Source: Sphingomonadales bacterium (lineage in GTDB: Bacteria; Pseudomonadota; Alphaproteobacteria; Sphingomonadales; Sphingomonadaceae). Taken from it: a DNA stretch of 51,503 bases. A program made the position numbers and the translations under genes. The notes beneath the pieces were generated by a model that was not told the origin of the DNA, made no database searches, and worked only from the letters and a program-made list of their open reading frames with translations. Of the stretch, positions 27,363 through 36,251 are shown piece after piece; the stretch's first letter is position 1; each line of letters starts with the position of its first letter. The DNA lies in contig JACXVD010000011.1 of the NCBI GenBank assembly GCA_014763545.1, positions 1 through 51,503 on the forward strand. The letters run 5' to 3'.

Positions 27363-29560
27363 ACGCCCGCCTGGCTGCACTGCTTGCGATCCTCCTGCTG
27401 GCCGCCTGCTCGCGCGGGGCGCCGGGCGTCGACACCACGCAGATCGGCGCGGGCGACGATTGGGACAATCCCAGCGGCGACTGGAGCGAAAGCCGGTTTT
27501 CGCGGCTGGAGGACATCACCCCCGGCAATGTCGGCCAGCTGGGGCTGGCATGGGAATACGACCTCGGCACCAACCGCGTGCAGGAAGCGACCCCGGTGGT
27601 GGCAGGCGGGGTGATGTATGCCAGCGGCAACCTCGGGCGGGTCTACGCGCTCGACGCGGCGACGGGGAAGGAATTGTGGACCTTCACCCCCGAGGTCGAC
27701 ATGCAGGCCAACCGCTATGCCTGCTGCGACCAGGCCAATCGCGGGCTGGCACTGGCGCAGGGCAAGGTGTTCGTCGGCGCGCTCGACGGCTGGCTCTATG
27801 CGCTCGATGCGAAGACCGGGCGGCTGGTGTGGAAGACCAACACCATCGCCGATGGCCGGCGCAGCCACACGATCACCGGCGCGCCCGAAATCGCGGGCGA
27901 TGTGGTGGTGATCGGCAATGGCGGTGCGGATTACGACGGGCGCGGTTACGTCACCGCCTATCGCATCAACGACGGCAGCCAGGCTTGGCGCTTCTGGATC
28001 GTGCCGCACGATCCGAAACTCGGGCCGCAGGAAAGCCCGGAGCTGGAGGCGGCGGTCAAGACGTGGGATGCCAACAGCCGCTGGGATATCGGCGGCGGCG
28101 GCCACGCATGGGATGCGATTACCTATGATCCGCTGCTCGACCAGCTGATCATCGGCACGGGCAATGGCGGGCCCTATCCGTGGAAGACGCGCTCGCCCGC
28201 CGGGGGAGACAATCTCTATCTCGATTCGCTGGTCGCGCTCGATCCGCGCACCGGGGCGATGAAGTGGTATTTCCAGGAAACCCCGCGCGACAGCTGGGAT
28301 CTCACCGCCGTACAGCCGATGGTGCTGGCCGAGCTGGAGGTGGACGGCAAGCCGCGCCCGGTGATCATCCATGCGCCGAAGAACGGCTTCATGTTCGTGA
28401 TCGACCGCGCGACGGGCAAGCCGCTGGCCGCCAATGCCATCGTGCGCACCAGCTGGGCCAGCGGGTGGGATTTGCAGACCGGGCGGCCGAAGCTGACCCC
28501 CGAATATTCCGAATATTCGCAAAGCCCCAAGATCGTCTTCCCGGCATCGCCCGGCGCGCGCAACTGGTTCCCGGCGGCGTGGGACCCGGCCCGCAAGCTC
28601 TACTTCGGCAATGTGCTCGACATGGGCAATCTGATGTTCGTGCCGCCGGGGCTGGGGCTGGGCTTCACCCATCGCGCGCAGGCGCCGAACCCGGGCGCAG
28701 CGCTGCTGTTCACCCCCGACCTTGCCGGGCTGCTCGACGGGTTCCCGCCCGAAATGCAGGACCGGGTCAAGGCGCTGCCGCAATGGCAATGGGTCAAGGA
28801 CAAGCCGTGGAGCAACCAGCTGCGCGCGATCGACCCGCTGACCGGCAAGACCCGATGGGCGGTCGATATGGAGGGCTGGCAGGACCGCTCGGGGGTGATG
28901 GCCACCGCTTCGGGCCTGCTGTTCACCGGCACCGTCGGCGGCCAGATGCAGGCGCGCAGTTCCGACACCGGCAAGCTGCTGTGGAGCATGGACACCGGCA
29001 GCGCGATCATGGCCGCGCCGATGACCTATCGCGTGGGCGGGGTGCAATATGTCGCGGTGCAGACCGGCTTCGGCGGGGGCGGCTGGCCCTTCGTGCCCGG
29101 CTATTCCGCCAGCTATCGCTACGGCAATGCCAACCGCATCCTGGTGTTCAGGCTGGGCGGCGGCAAGGTGCCGATCCCGCCCGAGCTTCCGCCGCTGGAG
29201 GTTGCGCCCTTACCGCCCGCGCAGGCACCGGGCGTGACGCCGGAAACGATCGCCCGCGGGCAGCAATTGTTCATGGCGAGTTGCGCGATGTGCCACGCAA
29301 ACCTGCCGCGCAGCCCCGCGCCCGACCTGCGCCGCATCTCGCCCGAAGTGCATGCCCAGTTCGACGAGATCGTGCTGCGCGGGCTGTTGCTGCCGGGCGG
29401 GATGCCCCGCTGGGACGATTTGTTGAGCGAGGACGATGTCCACGCGATCCACGCTTACCTGATCGCGCTGCAGGGCCAGACCCGCGCCAGCGAACTGAAA
29501 CTGCAGGCTGCGGGCAAACCGCTCGACGCCCGCAGCGCCACCATCCTTTCGACCTATTGA
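27350..29560 (+). CDS. PQQ-dependent quinohaemoprotein alcohol dehydrogenase lipoprotein
   Basis: A 736-aa type II-like alcohol dehydrogenase: an eight-bladed PQQ propeller (about 30-600) joined to a C-terminal cytochrome c domain with CAMCH (C645, C648, H649). A lipobox (LLAAC, near residue 19) predicts anchoring in the periplasm. The adjacent-cysteine pair of PQQ dehydrogenases is at 125-126 (YACCDQ), and GGDNLYLDSLVALDPRTG holds the metal/catalytic region. It oxidises an alcohol to an aldehyde and passes electrons to the respiratory chain. The aldehyde dehydrogenase gene follows 14 bases later. Confidence 0.93.
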   Translation: MARLNARLAALLAILLLAACSRGAPGVDTTQIGAGDDWDNPSGDWSESRFSRLEDITPGNVGQLGLAWEYDLGTNRVQEATPVVAGGVMYASGNLGRVYALDAATGKELWTFTPEVDMQANRYACCDQANRGLALAQGKVFVGALDGWLYALDAKTGRLVWKTNTIADGRRSHTITGAPEIAGDVVVIGNGGADYDGRGYVTAYRINDGSQAWRFWIVPHDPKLGPQESPELEAAVKTWDANSRWDIGGGGHAWDAITYDPLLDQLIIGTGNGGPYPWKTRSPAGGDNLYLDSLVALDPRTGAMKWYFQETPRDSWDLTAVQPMVLAELEVDGKPRPVIIHAPKNGFMFVIDRATGKPLAANAIVRTSWASGWDLQTGRPKLTPEYSEYSQSPKIVFPASPGARNWFPAAWDPARKLYFGNVLDMGNLMFVPPGLGLGFTHRAQAPNPGAALLFTPDLAGLLDGFPPEMQDRVKALPQWQWVKDKPWSNQLRAIDPLTGKTRWAVDMEGWQDRSGVMATASGLLFTGTVGGQMQARSSDTGKLLWSMDTGSAIMAAPMTYRVGGVQYVAVQTGFGGGGWPFVPGYSASYRYGNANRILVFRLGGGKVPIPPELPPLEVAPLPPAQAPGVTPETIARGQQLFMASCAMCHANLPRSPAPDLRRISPEVHAQFDEIVLRGLLLPGGMPRWDDLLSEDDVHAIHAYLIALQGQTRASELKLQAAGKPLDARSATILSTY

Positions 29561-29574
29561 GCCGGAGAAATCGC

Positions 29575-31044
29575 ATGACCCCCGAAGGCGTCACCATCGC
29601 CCATCCCGAGCAACTCTATATCGGCGGCGAGTGGGTCGACCCGCACAGCGGCCGGCTGATCGAGGTCGTCTCGCCGAACAGCGAGGAGGTGGTCGCCCGC
29701 GTGGCCGAGGCGGACGAGGCGGATATGGACCGCGCGGTCGCCGCCGCCCGCGCCGCATTCGACTATGGTCCTTGGCCGGAGCTTTCGCCCGCGCGGCGCG
29801 GCGCGCAGCTTTCCGCGATGGTCGATATTCTCGAAGCGCGCCTGCCCGAGCTTTGCGCGGCCTGGACCGCGCAGGTCGGCGGCCTCGCCAGTTTCGCGCC
29901 GCTGATGCACGGCGGTGCGATCGCGCAATTGCGGCTGATCGCCTCGCTCGGCGAAAGCTACAAATTCGTCGAGAAGCGCAGCAGCCCGGGCGTGGACACG
30001 GTGGTGATCGCGCATGAACCGGTCGGCGTGGTTGCTGCCATTGCCCCGTGGAACGCGCCTTTCGGGATCATGGTGTCCAAGGTCGCCTATGCGCTGGTTG
30101 CCGGATGCAGCGTGGTGATGAAGCCTTCGCCCGAAACCCCGCTCGAAGCCTATATCATTGCCGAGGCGGCGCAGGCAGCGGGCATCCCGCCGGGTGTGGT
30201 CAACCTCGTGCCGGCGCAGCGCGAGGCGTCGGACCATCTCGTCAACAATCACGGGATCGACAAGGTCAGCTTCACCGGATCGACCGCGGCGGGCAAGCGC
30301 ATCGGGGAAGTCTGCGCCAGCCGCGTGGCGCGCTGCACGCTCGAACTCGGCGGCAAGAGCGCGGCGATCATCCGCGACGACATGCCGACCGAGCAGGCGG
30401 CGGCGATCCTGGGCAAGACGATCAATTTGATGAGCGGCCAAGTCTGCGCCATGCTCAGCCGCGCGATTGTGCCGCGCCACCGCCATGACGAAATGGCAGA
30501 GGCGATCGCCCGGGTGATGAAGAGCACGCGGATCGGCTATTCGACCGACCCGCAAACCGAACTCGGCCCGCTGGCGATGAAGCGCCAGCTCGAACGGGTG
30601 GAAATGTATCTCGACGAAGGGCGCCGGAGCGCGGACCTCGTCACTGGCGGCGCGCGCCCGGCGCATCTCAACAAGGGCTATTTCATCGAGCCGACCCTGT
30701 TCGCGAATGTCGATAATTCGAGCCGCATCGCGCAGGAGGAAATCTTCGGCCCGGTGCTGTGCCTGATCCCGGCGGAGGACGAGGAGGATGCGATCCGCAT
30801 CGCCAACGACAGCACTTTCGGGCTCAACGCATCGGTGCTGACCCACGATGCCGACGCCGCCTATCGCCTCGCCCGGCGGATCCGCAGCGGTGGGTTCGGC
30901 CAGAACGGGATGAAGCTGGCCTTCGACCAGCCCTTCGGCGGGTTCAAGCAATCGGGCATCGGCCGCGAAGGCGGGGTCGAAGGAATCGCGGGCTATCTCG
31001 AGACGAAGACCATGCTGCTGGACGGGGCGCCGGAGGTGCTTTGA
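29575..31044 (+). CDS. NAD(P)-dependent aldehyde dehydrogenase
   Basis: A 489-aa member of the aldehyde dehydrogenase superfamily. Visible landmarks are APWNAPF and KPSPETP for cofactor binding, FTGSTAAGKRIGE, the general-base glutamate in LELGGKS and the catalytic cysteine in SGQVCAMLSR, then EEIFGPVL. It should oxidise the aldehyde from the upstream PQQ dehydrogenase, although that enzyme is periplasmic and this one cytosolic, so the link is by pathway rather than direct transfer. GGAG precedes ATG 29575. A long nested inverted repeat follows the stop. Confidence 0.93.
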   Translation: MTPEGVTIAHPEQLYIGGEWVDPHSGRLIEVVSPNSEEVVARVAEADEADMDRAVAAARAAFDYGPWPELSPARRGAQLSAMVDILEARLPELCAAWTAQVGGLASFAPLMHGGAIAQLRLIASLGESYKFVEKRSSPGVDTVVIAHEPVGVVAAIAPWNAPFGIMVSKVAYALVAGCSVVMKPSPETPLEAYIIAEAAQAAGIPPGVVNLVPAQREASDHLVNNHGIDKVSFTGSTAAGKRIGEVCASRVARCTLELGGKSAAIIRDDMPTEQAAAILGKTINLMSGQVCAMLSRAIVPRHRHDEMAEAIARVMKSTRIGYSTDPQTELGPLAMKRQLERVEMYLDEGRRSADLVTGGARPAHLNKGYFIEPTLFANVDNSSRIAQEEIFGPVLCLIPAEDEEDAIRIANDSTFGLNASVLTHDADAAYRLARRIRSGGFGQNGMKLAFDQPFGGFKQSGIGREGGVEGIAGYLETKTMLLDGAPEVL

Positions 31045-31061
31045 CCGCCTGACGCGTGGTG

Positions 31062-31239
31062 TGTTGGCTCGCTGACGCTTGAGCGGTTCCGGCCCTCTCC
31101 CCCTCCCAACCACCCGATACCGTATCCGGGAAAATATCGGGTGGTTGGGAGGGGGAGAGGGCCGGAACCGCAAGCGAGGGACGGATGTCCCGAGCGCACG
31201 CAACAGGGACTCTACCGCCCGAGCGTGAGCGAGCCAACA
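31062..31239. repeat. Long nested inverted repeat
   Basis: The inner arms 31084-31119 and 31135-31170 are perfect 36-bp reverse complements around a 15-base loop. Flanking CGCTTG (31076-31081) and CAAGCG (31171-31176) add six pairs after a two-base bulge. Outer arms 31062-31079 and 31222-31239 match at 17 of 18 positions. A small GGGAC/GTCCC hairpin (31178-31191) sits on the right side. The whole lies between aldehyde dehydrogenase and glutaryl-CoA dehydrogenase. It has no coding capacity and no T-run, and looks like a mobile or dispersed intergenic repeat rather than a simple terminator. Confidence 0.85.
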
Positions 31240-31331
31240 GACTGGCGCGCATCCAAAGACTCACTCCCACCCCATCGACATTTGTTTCCCGCGCAACTAA
31301 TTGCTCCGCTCAAAGCGCAGGAGACGAATTC

Positions 31332-32522
31332 ATGGCCGGGATGGTGCCGTTCAACTGGGAAGACCCCTTCGACCTCGACAGCCAGCTGACCGAGGAAGAG
31401 CGCATGATCCGCGATGCCGCCCATGCCTTTGCGCAGGGCGAATTGCAGCCGCGCGTGATCGACGCGTTCGACAATGAGGTGGACGCGCCCGAACTGTTCC
31501 CGATGATGGGGCAGGCGGGGCTGCTCGGCGCCACGGTGCCGGTGGAATATGGCGGCGCGGGCGCTTCCTATGTCTCCTACGGGCTGATCGCGCGCGAGAT
31601 CGAACGGGTCGATTCGGGCTATCGCTCGATGGCGTCGGTCCAGTCTTCGCTGGTGATGTTCCCGATCTATGCTTTCGGTTCGGAAGACCAGAAACGCAAA
31701 TATCTGCCCGGCCTCGCCAGCGGCGCATTGATCGGCTGCTTCGGCCTGACCGAACCCGATGCGGGGTCGGACCCCGGCTCGATGCGCACCGTCGCGAAGC
31801 AGGGTGGTGACGGCTACGTCATCTCGGGCAGCAAGACGTGGATCTCCAACGCACCCTTTGCCGATGTGTTCGTGATCTGGGCCAAGAGCGAGGCGCATGG
31901 CGGGCGTATCCGCGGCTTCGTGCTCGACAAGGGCATGGCCGGGCTCGAAGCGCCGAAGATCGAGGGCAAGCTCAGCCTGCGCGCCAGCACCACCGGCATG
32001 GTGATGATGGACGAGGTGAAGGTCGGCGCCGATGCGCTGTTGCCCGATGACGGGTCGGAAGGGCTCAAGGGGCCGTTCTCCTGCCTCAACCGCGCGCGCT
32101 ACGGCATTTCGTGGGGTGCGCTGGGGGCGGCGGAATTCTGCCTCCATGCCGCGCGGCAATACGGACTCGACCGCAAGCAGTTCGGTCGCCCGCTGGCAGC
32201 GACCCAGCTGCAGCAGAAGAAGCTGGCCGACATGCTGACCGAGATTGCGCTGGGCCTGCAGGCGTCGCTGCGCGTCGGGCGACTGATGGACGAAGGCGCC
32301 TTTGCGCCGGAGATGATTTCGATCGTCAAGCGCAACAATGTGGGCAAGGCGCTGGATATCGCGCGGATGGCGCGCGACATGCACGGCGGCAACGGCATCT
32401 CCAGCGAATACCAGGTGATGCGCCACATGATGAACCTCGAAACGGTCAACACCTACGAGGGCGCGCACGATGTCCATGCGCTGATTCTGGGCCGTGCGAT
32501 CACCGGGATTCCGGCGTTCTGA
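31332..32522 (+). CDS. gcdH: Glutaryl-CoA dehydrogenase
   Basis: A 396-aa FAD flavoprotein of the acyl-CoA dehydrogenase family that oxidatively decarboxylates glutaryl-CoA to crotonyl-CoA in lysine, tryptophan and benzoate breakdown. The identification rests on the GCDH-specific N-terminus [36 protein letters not shown] and [13 protein letters not shown], and on the catalytic glutamate E376 in [25 protein letters not shown] precedes ATG 31332. It stands alone behind the long inverted repeat; no CoA-transferase or regulator of glutarate use is adjacent. Confidence 0.93.
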   Translation: MAGMVPFNWEDPFDLDSQLTEEERMIRDAAHAFAQGELQPRVIDAFDNEVDAPELFPMMGQAGLLGATVPVEYGGAGASYVSYGLIAREIERVDSGYRSMASVQSSLVMFPIYAFGSEDQKRKYLPGLASGALIGCFGLTEPDAGSDPGSMRTVAKQGGDGYVISGSKTWISNAPFADVFVIWAKSEAHGGRIRGFVLDKGMAGLEAPKIEGKLSLRASTTGMVMMDEVKVGADALLPDDGSEGLKGPFSCLNRARYGISWGALGAAEFCLHAARQYGLDRKQFGRPLAATQLQQKKLADMLTEIALGLQASLRVGRLMDEGAFAPEMISIVKRNNVGKALDIARMARDMHGGNGISSEYQVMRHMMNLETVNTYEGAHDVHALILGRAITGIPAF

Positions 32523-32559
32523 CACCGCGCGCGGGCAGGCTGGAAAAGCTGCCGCGATA

Positions 32560-32575
32560 GTCACGAATGCGTCAC
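32560..32575 (+). promoter_or_regulatory. Pho-box-like direct repeat upstream of the PhoB-like regulator
   Basis: GTCACGAATGCGTCAC holds two GTCAC half-sites exactly 11 bp apart, as in PhoB boxes. It lies 45-60 bases upstream of the start of the OmpR/PhoB-type gene and could serve autoregulation. The half-site GTCAC also occurs in PhoB consensus variants. Confidence 0.5.
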
Positions 32576-32586
32576 ATGAGGGCGGC

Positions 32587-32611
32587 AATCCCCTGGGCAA
32601 TTCAGGGGATT
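32587..32611 (+). promoter_or_regulatory. Hairpin covering the ribosome site of the PhoB-like gene
   Basis: AATCCCCTG (32587-32595) and CAGGGGATT (32603-32611) are perfect 9-bp reverse complements around GGCAATT. The right arm contains AGGGGA, the only Shine-Dalgarno-like sequence before ATG 32621, so folding would hide it. If the mRNA starts within the left arm the hairpin could not form. Confidence 0.5.
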
Positions 32612-32620
32612 TCTTCACGC

Positions 32621-33295
32621 ATGGATGTGGTCAGCATCTTCCTCACCGACGAATTGGGCGAATCGCTGGACGACTTCGTCCATAACGACATGCGCTTCAC
32701 TTTCGCGCGGCTCGACAGCTCCGGCCCGCGGCGGCTGGTCGAAGGGCCGATGTGGGCGTTTGTCGACTGGGTGATGGAAGACCTCGCCGGGCTGGAGATG
32801 TGCCGCCGCCTGCGCGCCGACCCGCGCACCGCCGAAGCGCATGTCACCATCGTCCTCGAAGCCGACGATATGGAAGATCGCCGCCGCGCGCTGCGTGCCG
32901 GGGCGGACGATTACATCGTCGGCCCGCTCGACCGGAAAATCGTGCTCGACCGGGTGCTGGCGCTGCAATCGCAGCAGGCCCAGCGGCACGCCGCGCACAG
33001 CTTCACCCTGGGCGAGCTGGTGATCGACATGGCCGCGTTGCAGGCGCGGTGGGCGGGCAAGCCGATTTCGCTGCGGCCCAATGAATTCCGCCTGCTGCGC
33101 TTCTTTGCCGAAAATCCCGACCGGGTGCTGGGCCGCGCCGAACTGATCGAAGGGCTGGGCAAGCAGGAACCGCCGATTGACGAACGCACGGTCGACGTGT
33201 GGGTCGGGCGCCTGCGCCGCGCGCTCAAGGCGGCGGGCGCGAACGACCCGCTGCGCACGGTCCGCTCGATGGGATATGTGTTCGATTCCGTCTGA
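32621..33295 (+). CDS. PhoB-like response regulator with degenerate receiver
   Basis: A 224-aa OmpR/PhoB-type protein. The C-terminal winged helix is typical (LRPNEFRLLRFFAENPDRV, ERTVDVWVGRLRRAL, TVRSMGYVF) and close to PhoB in style. The receiver is abnormal: Asp49 in FVDWVME aligns with the phosphorylated Asp, but the switch Thr is Glu80 (IVLEADD), the conserved Lys is Gly101 (DDYIVGPLD, normally TKP), and the N-terminal acidic pair is T9-D10. Such receivers usually do not follow normal phosphorylation. No histidine kinase is adjacent. ATG 32621 is chosen over upstream ATGs that would overlap the Pho-box-like repeat. Confidence 0.85.
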   Translation: MDVVSIFLTDELGESLDDFVHNDMRFTFARLDSSGPRRLVEGPMWAFVDWVMEDLAGLEMCRRLRADPRTAEAHVTIVLEADDMEDRRRALRAGADDYIVGPLDRKIVLDRVLALQSQQAQRHAAHSFTLGELVIDMAALQARWAGKPISLRPNEFRLLRFFAENPDRVLGRAELIEGLGKQEPPIDERTVDVWVGRLRRALKAAGANDPLRTVRSMGYVFDSV

Positions 33296-33331
33296 CGCGG
33301 ATCGGCCGAGTTTCACCAGCCAGCAACCAGC

Positions 33332-33362
33332 AAAAAAAGCGGCCGCCCATCGGGCGACCGCT
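33332..33362 (-). terminator. Rho-independent terminator for the TonB receptor gene
   Basis: AGCGG-C-CGCCC (33338-33348) pairs with GGGCG-A-CCGCT (33352-33362) around a three-base loop. On the minus strand the stem is followed by seven T residues (A-run 33332-33338 on the plus strand), a classic terminator for the receptor gene reading leftward; it may also stop the convergent regulator transcript. Confidence 0.85.
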
Positions 33363-33388
33363 TCAGTTGGTGGACAGGGGACGTCCGG

Positions 33389-33414
33389 TCCCGGGCCGCC
33401 GGAGCGGCCCGGGA
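33389..33414. terminator. GC-rich 11-bp hairpin next to the receptor stop
   Basis: TCCCGGGCCGC (33389-33399) and GCGGCCCGGGA (33404-33414) pair perfectly around CGGA. It stands between the receptor stop codon and the T-tailed terminator, forming a tandem hairpin 3' end. Confidence 0.65.
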
Positions 33415-33421
33415 GGAAAGA

Positions 33422-36145
33422 TCAGAACTTGGTCGACAGCGAGAAGGCGAATGTCGTGCCCAGATCGTAGGTGTTGAGGTCGATCCGGTTGTCGCCGACC
33501 TGCTGGAATTCCTGGTGGTTGCGACCGAGGATGTTGCGCGCTTCGAACTTCGCTTCCATTTCGGCCCCCAGCAGGGTGAAGCCTTCACGCCACACGAAGT
33601 CGAGGCTGAGGCCCGGCTTCTCGATCACGTCGGGCTGCGGCGGCGTGCCGTTGAGCCCGCGGCTGACCACGCGGTCGCTGGCGTAGGTCACCAGGATCGT
33701 CTGCTGCGACAGGCGATCGGTGTTCTCCATGCCCAGCTGGATGTTGACGATGTGGTCCGACTGGCCGGTCATCTTCGCGCCGTCGCGGAAATAGTCCGTC
33801 GCCGTGTTGGATGCCGCGCCGAACACCGTTACCGTGTCGGTCGAGCTGACCTTCAGCTTCGAATTGGTGTAGGTGTAGTTGCCGATGAACACGAAGCGGC
33901 GGGCCTGCCAGAAATCGCTTTCACCCAGCCCGTTGAGCGGGATGTATTTCTGCAGTTCGAACTCCGCCCCATACAGCTGCGCCTCGGGCGCATTGGCGTA
34001 GGAGGTCAGCAGGTCGGTGCCGGCCACGAAGGCTTCGATCGGATTGTCGATCTTCTTGTAGAACACCGCCGCCGACACGCGCTGGTCGCGGTCGAAATAC
34101 CATTCGAAGCGCGCTTCGGCGTTGTACAGCTGGCTGTCCTGCAGCAGCGGGTTGCCGCGATACGGACGGTTGTTGTCCGGATCGTAATAGGGCTGGTTGA
34201 TCAGCTCGCGGAACTGCGGGCGGGCGATCGTCTTCGAAGCATTCAGCCGCAGCTGCATCCCGTCGGACACGTCGATCGTGATCGTCGCGGCCGGCAGCCA
34301 GTAGCTGTTGCTCAGCACCGTCGGCGGGGTCACCGTCGGGAAGGAGGTGAACACCTGGATCGGGGTGGTCGTCTGCGTCGCATCCTCGTAGCGGACACCG
34401 GCATCGATCTGCACCGGGCCGAAGCCGAGGTTGGTCTTCAGGTAACCCGCCTTGATCTCCAGCTCGGCATCGAATGCCGGCGAACCGGGATCGTTCTCGT
34501 TCAGCTCGATCCCCAGCGCATCGACCACGCCCGGCGACAGCAGGATGTCGGGCCGCAGGGTCGCGATGCCGCTGAGGAAGACCGGATCGGTCACGCACAC
34601 ACCGCCGCTGCACACCGTACTGCCCGAGTTGCGGAAGATGAAGTCACGCCGCGAATTGTAGCGCTGCGTGTCCGAATAGGCGCCGCCCGCAGTCACGCTG
34701 ATGGTCGGCGTGAGGCGGTAGGTCAGATCTGCGCCGCCGGTGTACAGATCCTCGTTGAGATCCGAGAAGGTGTAATTGGCGGTGCCGCTGTTGCCGTTCA
34801 GCCGGTTGACGAAGATGTCGCCGAACGGATCCGCAGGCGAATTCGAGCGGACATATTCGAAATAGAGTTCGCCCGGCGCCTTGCGCTTGGTGTTGGCATA
34901 GCTGCCACGCACATCCAGGCTCAGCGCATCGGTCAGCTTGAATTCGCCCACCAGCTGCGTGTCGAACAGCTGGCGTTCGTAAAAGGCCGTGCGCTGCTGC
35001 AGGAAGTCGGTCGTGCCGTTCTGCGCCGGACGCTGGCCAAGCGCGAGGCTTGCCTTCTTGATGGTGTCGTGGATGTAGACATTGGTCCAGCGGATCTTCT
35101 GGTCGCCGAATTCGAGACCGAAGCCGAGCAGGCCGTTGACCGTCACGCGCTGGTCGGTGCTGACCTGGCGGAAATCGGTTTCGATCGACGACAGGTCCGA
35201 GCTCTGCGAGCTTTGCTGGGTGATGTCGCGGGTCAGCCACTTGTTGGAATAGCCCGCCGCCGCGATCACGCCGAGATCGACGCTGCCCAGCGTGAAGGTC
35301 TTGCCCGCCGTGGCGGAGACCGAATAGTTCGGCTGGGTCTTGCTCATCCGCTGGACCACGCCATTGCGCGAGGTCACCAGTTCGCGGGCGATGGCGGTCG
35401 AATCGACCGGGTCCGTGCCGATCAACTGGCCGCTGGCGAAATAGGCCTTCAGCGCCGGCGGCGCATCGCGGTTGCCATTGTCGTAACCCAGCCAGTCGGT
35501 GTCAGACCCATAATAGGTGTAGCCGAGGTTGCCGGTGGTTTCGGTGTCGCCCGAAATGCCGAAGGTCACCTTGAAGAACGGGTCGTTCGGGGTCGAGGTG
35601 GTGGTGAGGTTGATCACGCCGCCGCCGAATTCGCCCGGATAGTTCACCGAGTAGCTCTTCTGGACGAGCGAGGAGGCGATCACCCCGGTCGGGAACAGGT
35701 CGAGCGGAACGACGCGCTTGAGCGGTTCGGGGCTCGGCAACGAGGAGCCGTTCAGCAGCGCGAGCGAATAACGATCGCCCAGGCCGCGAACATAGACATA
35801 GCCGTTGCCGACCACACTCAGGCCGGTCACGCGGCCCAGCGCGCCGGCAATATTGCCTTCGCCGGTCCGCGCGATTTCGGCAGTGGACAGGACGGAGACG
35901 ACCTGGTCCGAGCTGCGCGCGATATTCCGGTCCTTGCGGCCGGTGACGACGATCTGGCCGCCGCCGCCCGGGATCGAGACTTCGACGTCTTCCTGGTCGG
36001 CCTGATCGGCCTGGTCTTGCGCATCGGTGGCCGCGACATCCGGCTCGGGTGCCGGTTGGGGCGCATCCTGCGCAAAGGCGAGAGAGGGAGTGGTCAGGGC
36101 CGTCGTGAAGAAGAGAACGCCTGCCAGCCGCGCTGTGGTGGACAT
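33422..36145 (-). CDS. TonB-dependent receptor, lipoprotein-linked
   Basis: A 907-aa outer membrane receptor with signal peptide (cleavage near LAFA-QD, residue 26), an acidic spacer (DAQDQADQADQEDVEV), the TonB-box-like GGQIVVTGRKDRN near 60, a plug domain (GDRYSLALLNGSSLPSPEPLKR) and a barrel ending in LSTKF. The plug style with YVRGLGDRYS is shared by receptors that sit beside large surface lipoproteins. Ligand unknown. AGGAGA precedes ATG 36145. The lipoprotein gene lies 106 bases upstream on the same strand, with a strong hairpin between them. Confidence 0.92.
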   Translation of the reverse strand: MSTTARLAGVLFFTTALTTPSLAFAQDAPQPAPEPDVAATDAQDQADQADQEDVEVSIPGGGGQIVVTGRKDRNIARSSDQVVSVLSTAEIARTGEGNIAGALGRVTGLSVVGNGYVYVRGLGDRYSLALLNGSSLPSPEPLKRVVPLDLFPTGVIASSLVQKSYSVNYPGEFGGGVINLTTTSTPNDPFFKVTFGISGDTETTGNLGYTYYGSDTDWLGYDNGNRDAPPALKAYFASGQLIGTDPVDSTAIARELVTSRNGVVQRMSKTQPNYSVSATAGKTFTLGSVDLGVIAAAGYSNKWLTRDITQQSSQSSDLSSIETDFRQVSTDQRVTVNGLLGFGLEFGDQKIRWTNVYIHDTIKKASLALGQRPAQNGTTDFLQQRTAFYERQLFDTQLVGEFKLTDALSLDVRGSYANTKRKAPGELYFEYVRSNSPADPFGDIFVNRLNGNSGTANYTFSDLNEDLYTGGADLTYRLTPTISVTAGGAYSDTQRYNSRRDFIFRNSGSTVCSGGVCVTDPVFLSGIATLRPDILLSPGVVDALGIELNENDPGSPAFDAELEIKAGYLKTNLGFGPVQIDAGVRYEDATQTTTPIQVFTSFPTVTPPTVLSNSYWLPAATITIDVSDGMQLRLNASKTIARPQFRELINQPYYDPDNNRPYRGNPLLQDSQLYNAEARFEWYFDRDQRVSAAVFYKKIDNPIEAFVAGTDLLTSYANAPEAQLYGAEFELQKYIPLNGLGESDFWQARRFVFIGNYTYTNSKLKVSSTDTVTVFGAASNTATDYFRDGAKMTGQSDHIVNIQLGMENTDRLSQQTILVTYASDRVVSRGLNGTPPQPDVIEKPGLSLDFVWREGFTLLGAEMEAKFEARNILGRNHQEFQQVGDNRIDLNTYDLGTTFAFSLSTKF

Positions 36146-36200
36146 CGAATGTCTCCTGGAATCAGATACGCATCGGATGGACGGTTTGCCGATGCAGCTA

Positions 36201-36229
36201 CGGGGGCAGCCGACTGGCGGCTGCCCCCG
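36201..36229 (-). promoter_or_regulatory. 12-bp perfect hairpin between lipoprotein and receptor genes
   Basis: CGGGGGCAGCCG (36201-36212) and CGGCTGCCCCCG (36218-36229) form a perfect stem with loop ACTGG. There is no T-run downstream, so it more likely sets relative expression of the two genes by mRNA processing or partial termination than ends transcription. Confidence 0.6.
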
Positions 36230-36251
36230 CATTGCGTCAGGCAGCCGTCGC

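Noticed and set aside
31062-31239. Calling the nested inverted repeat an insertion sequence
   Set aside because: There is no transposase frame and no clear target duplication; listed only as a repeat.
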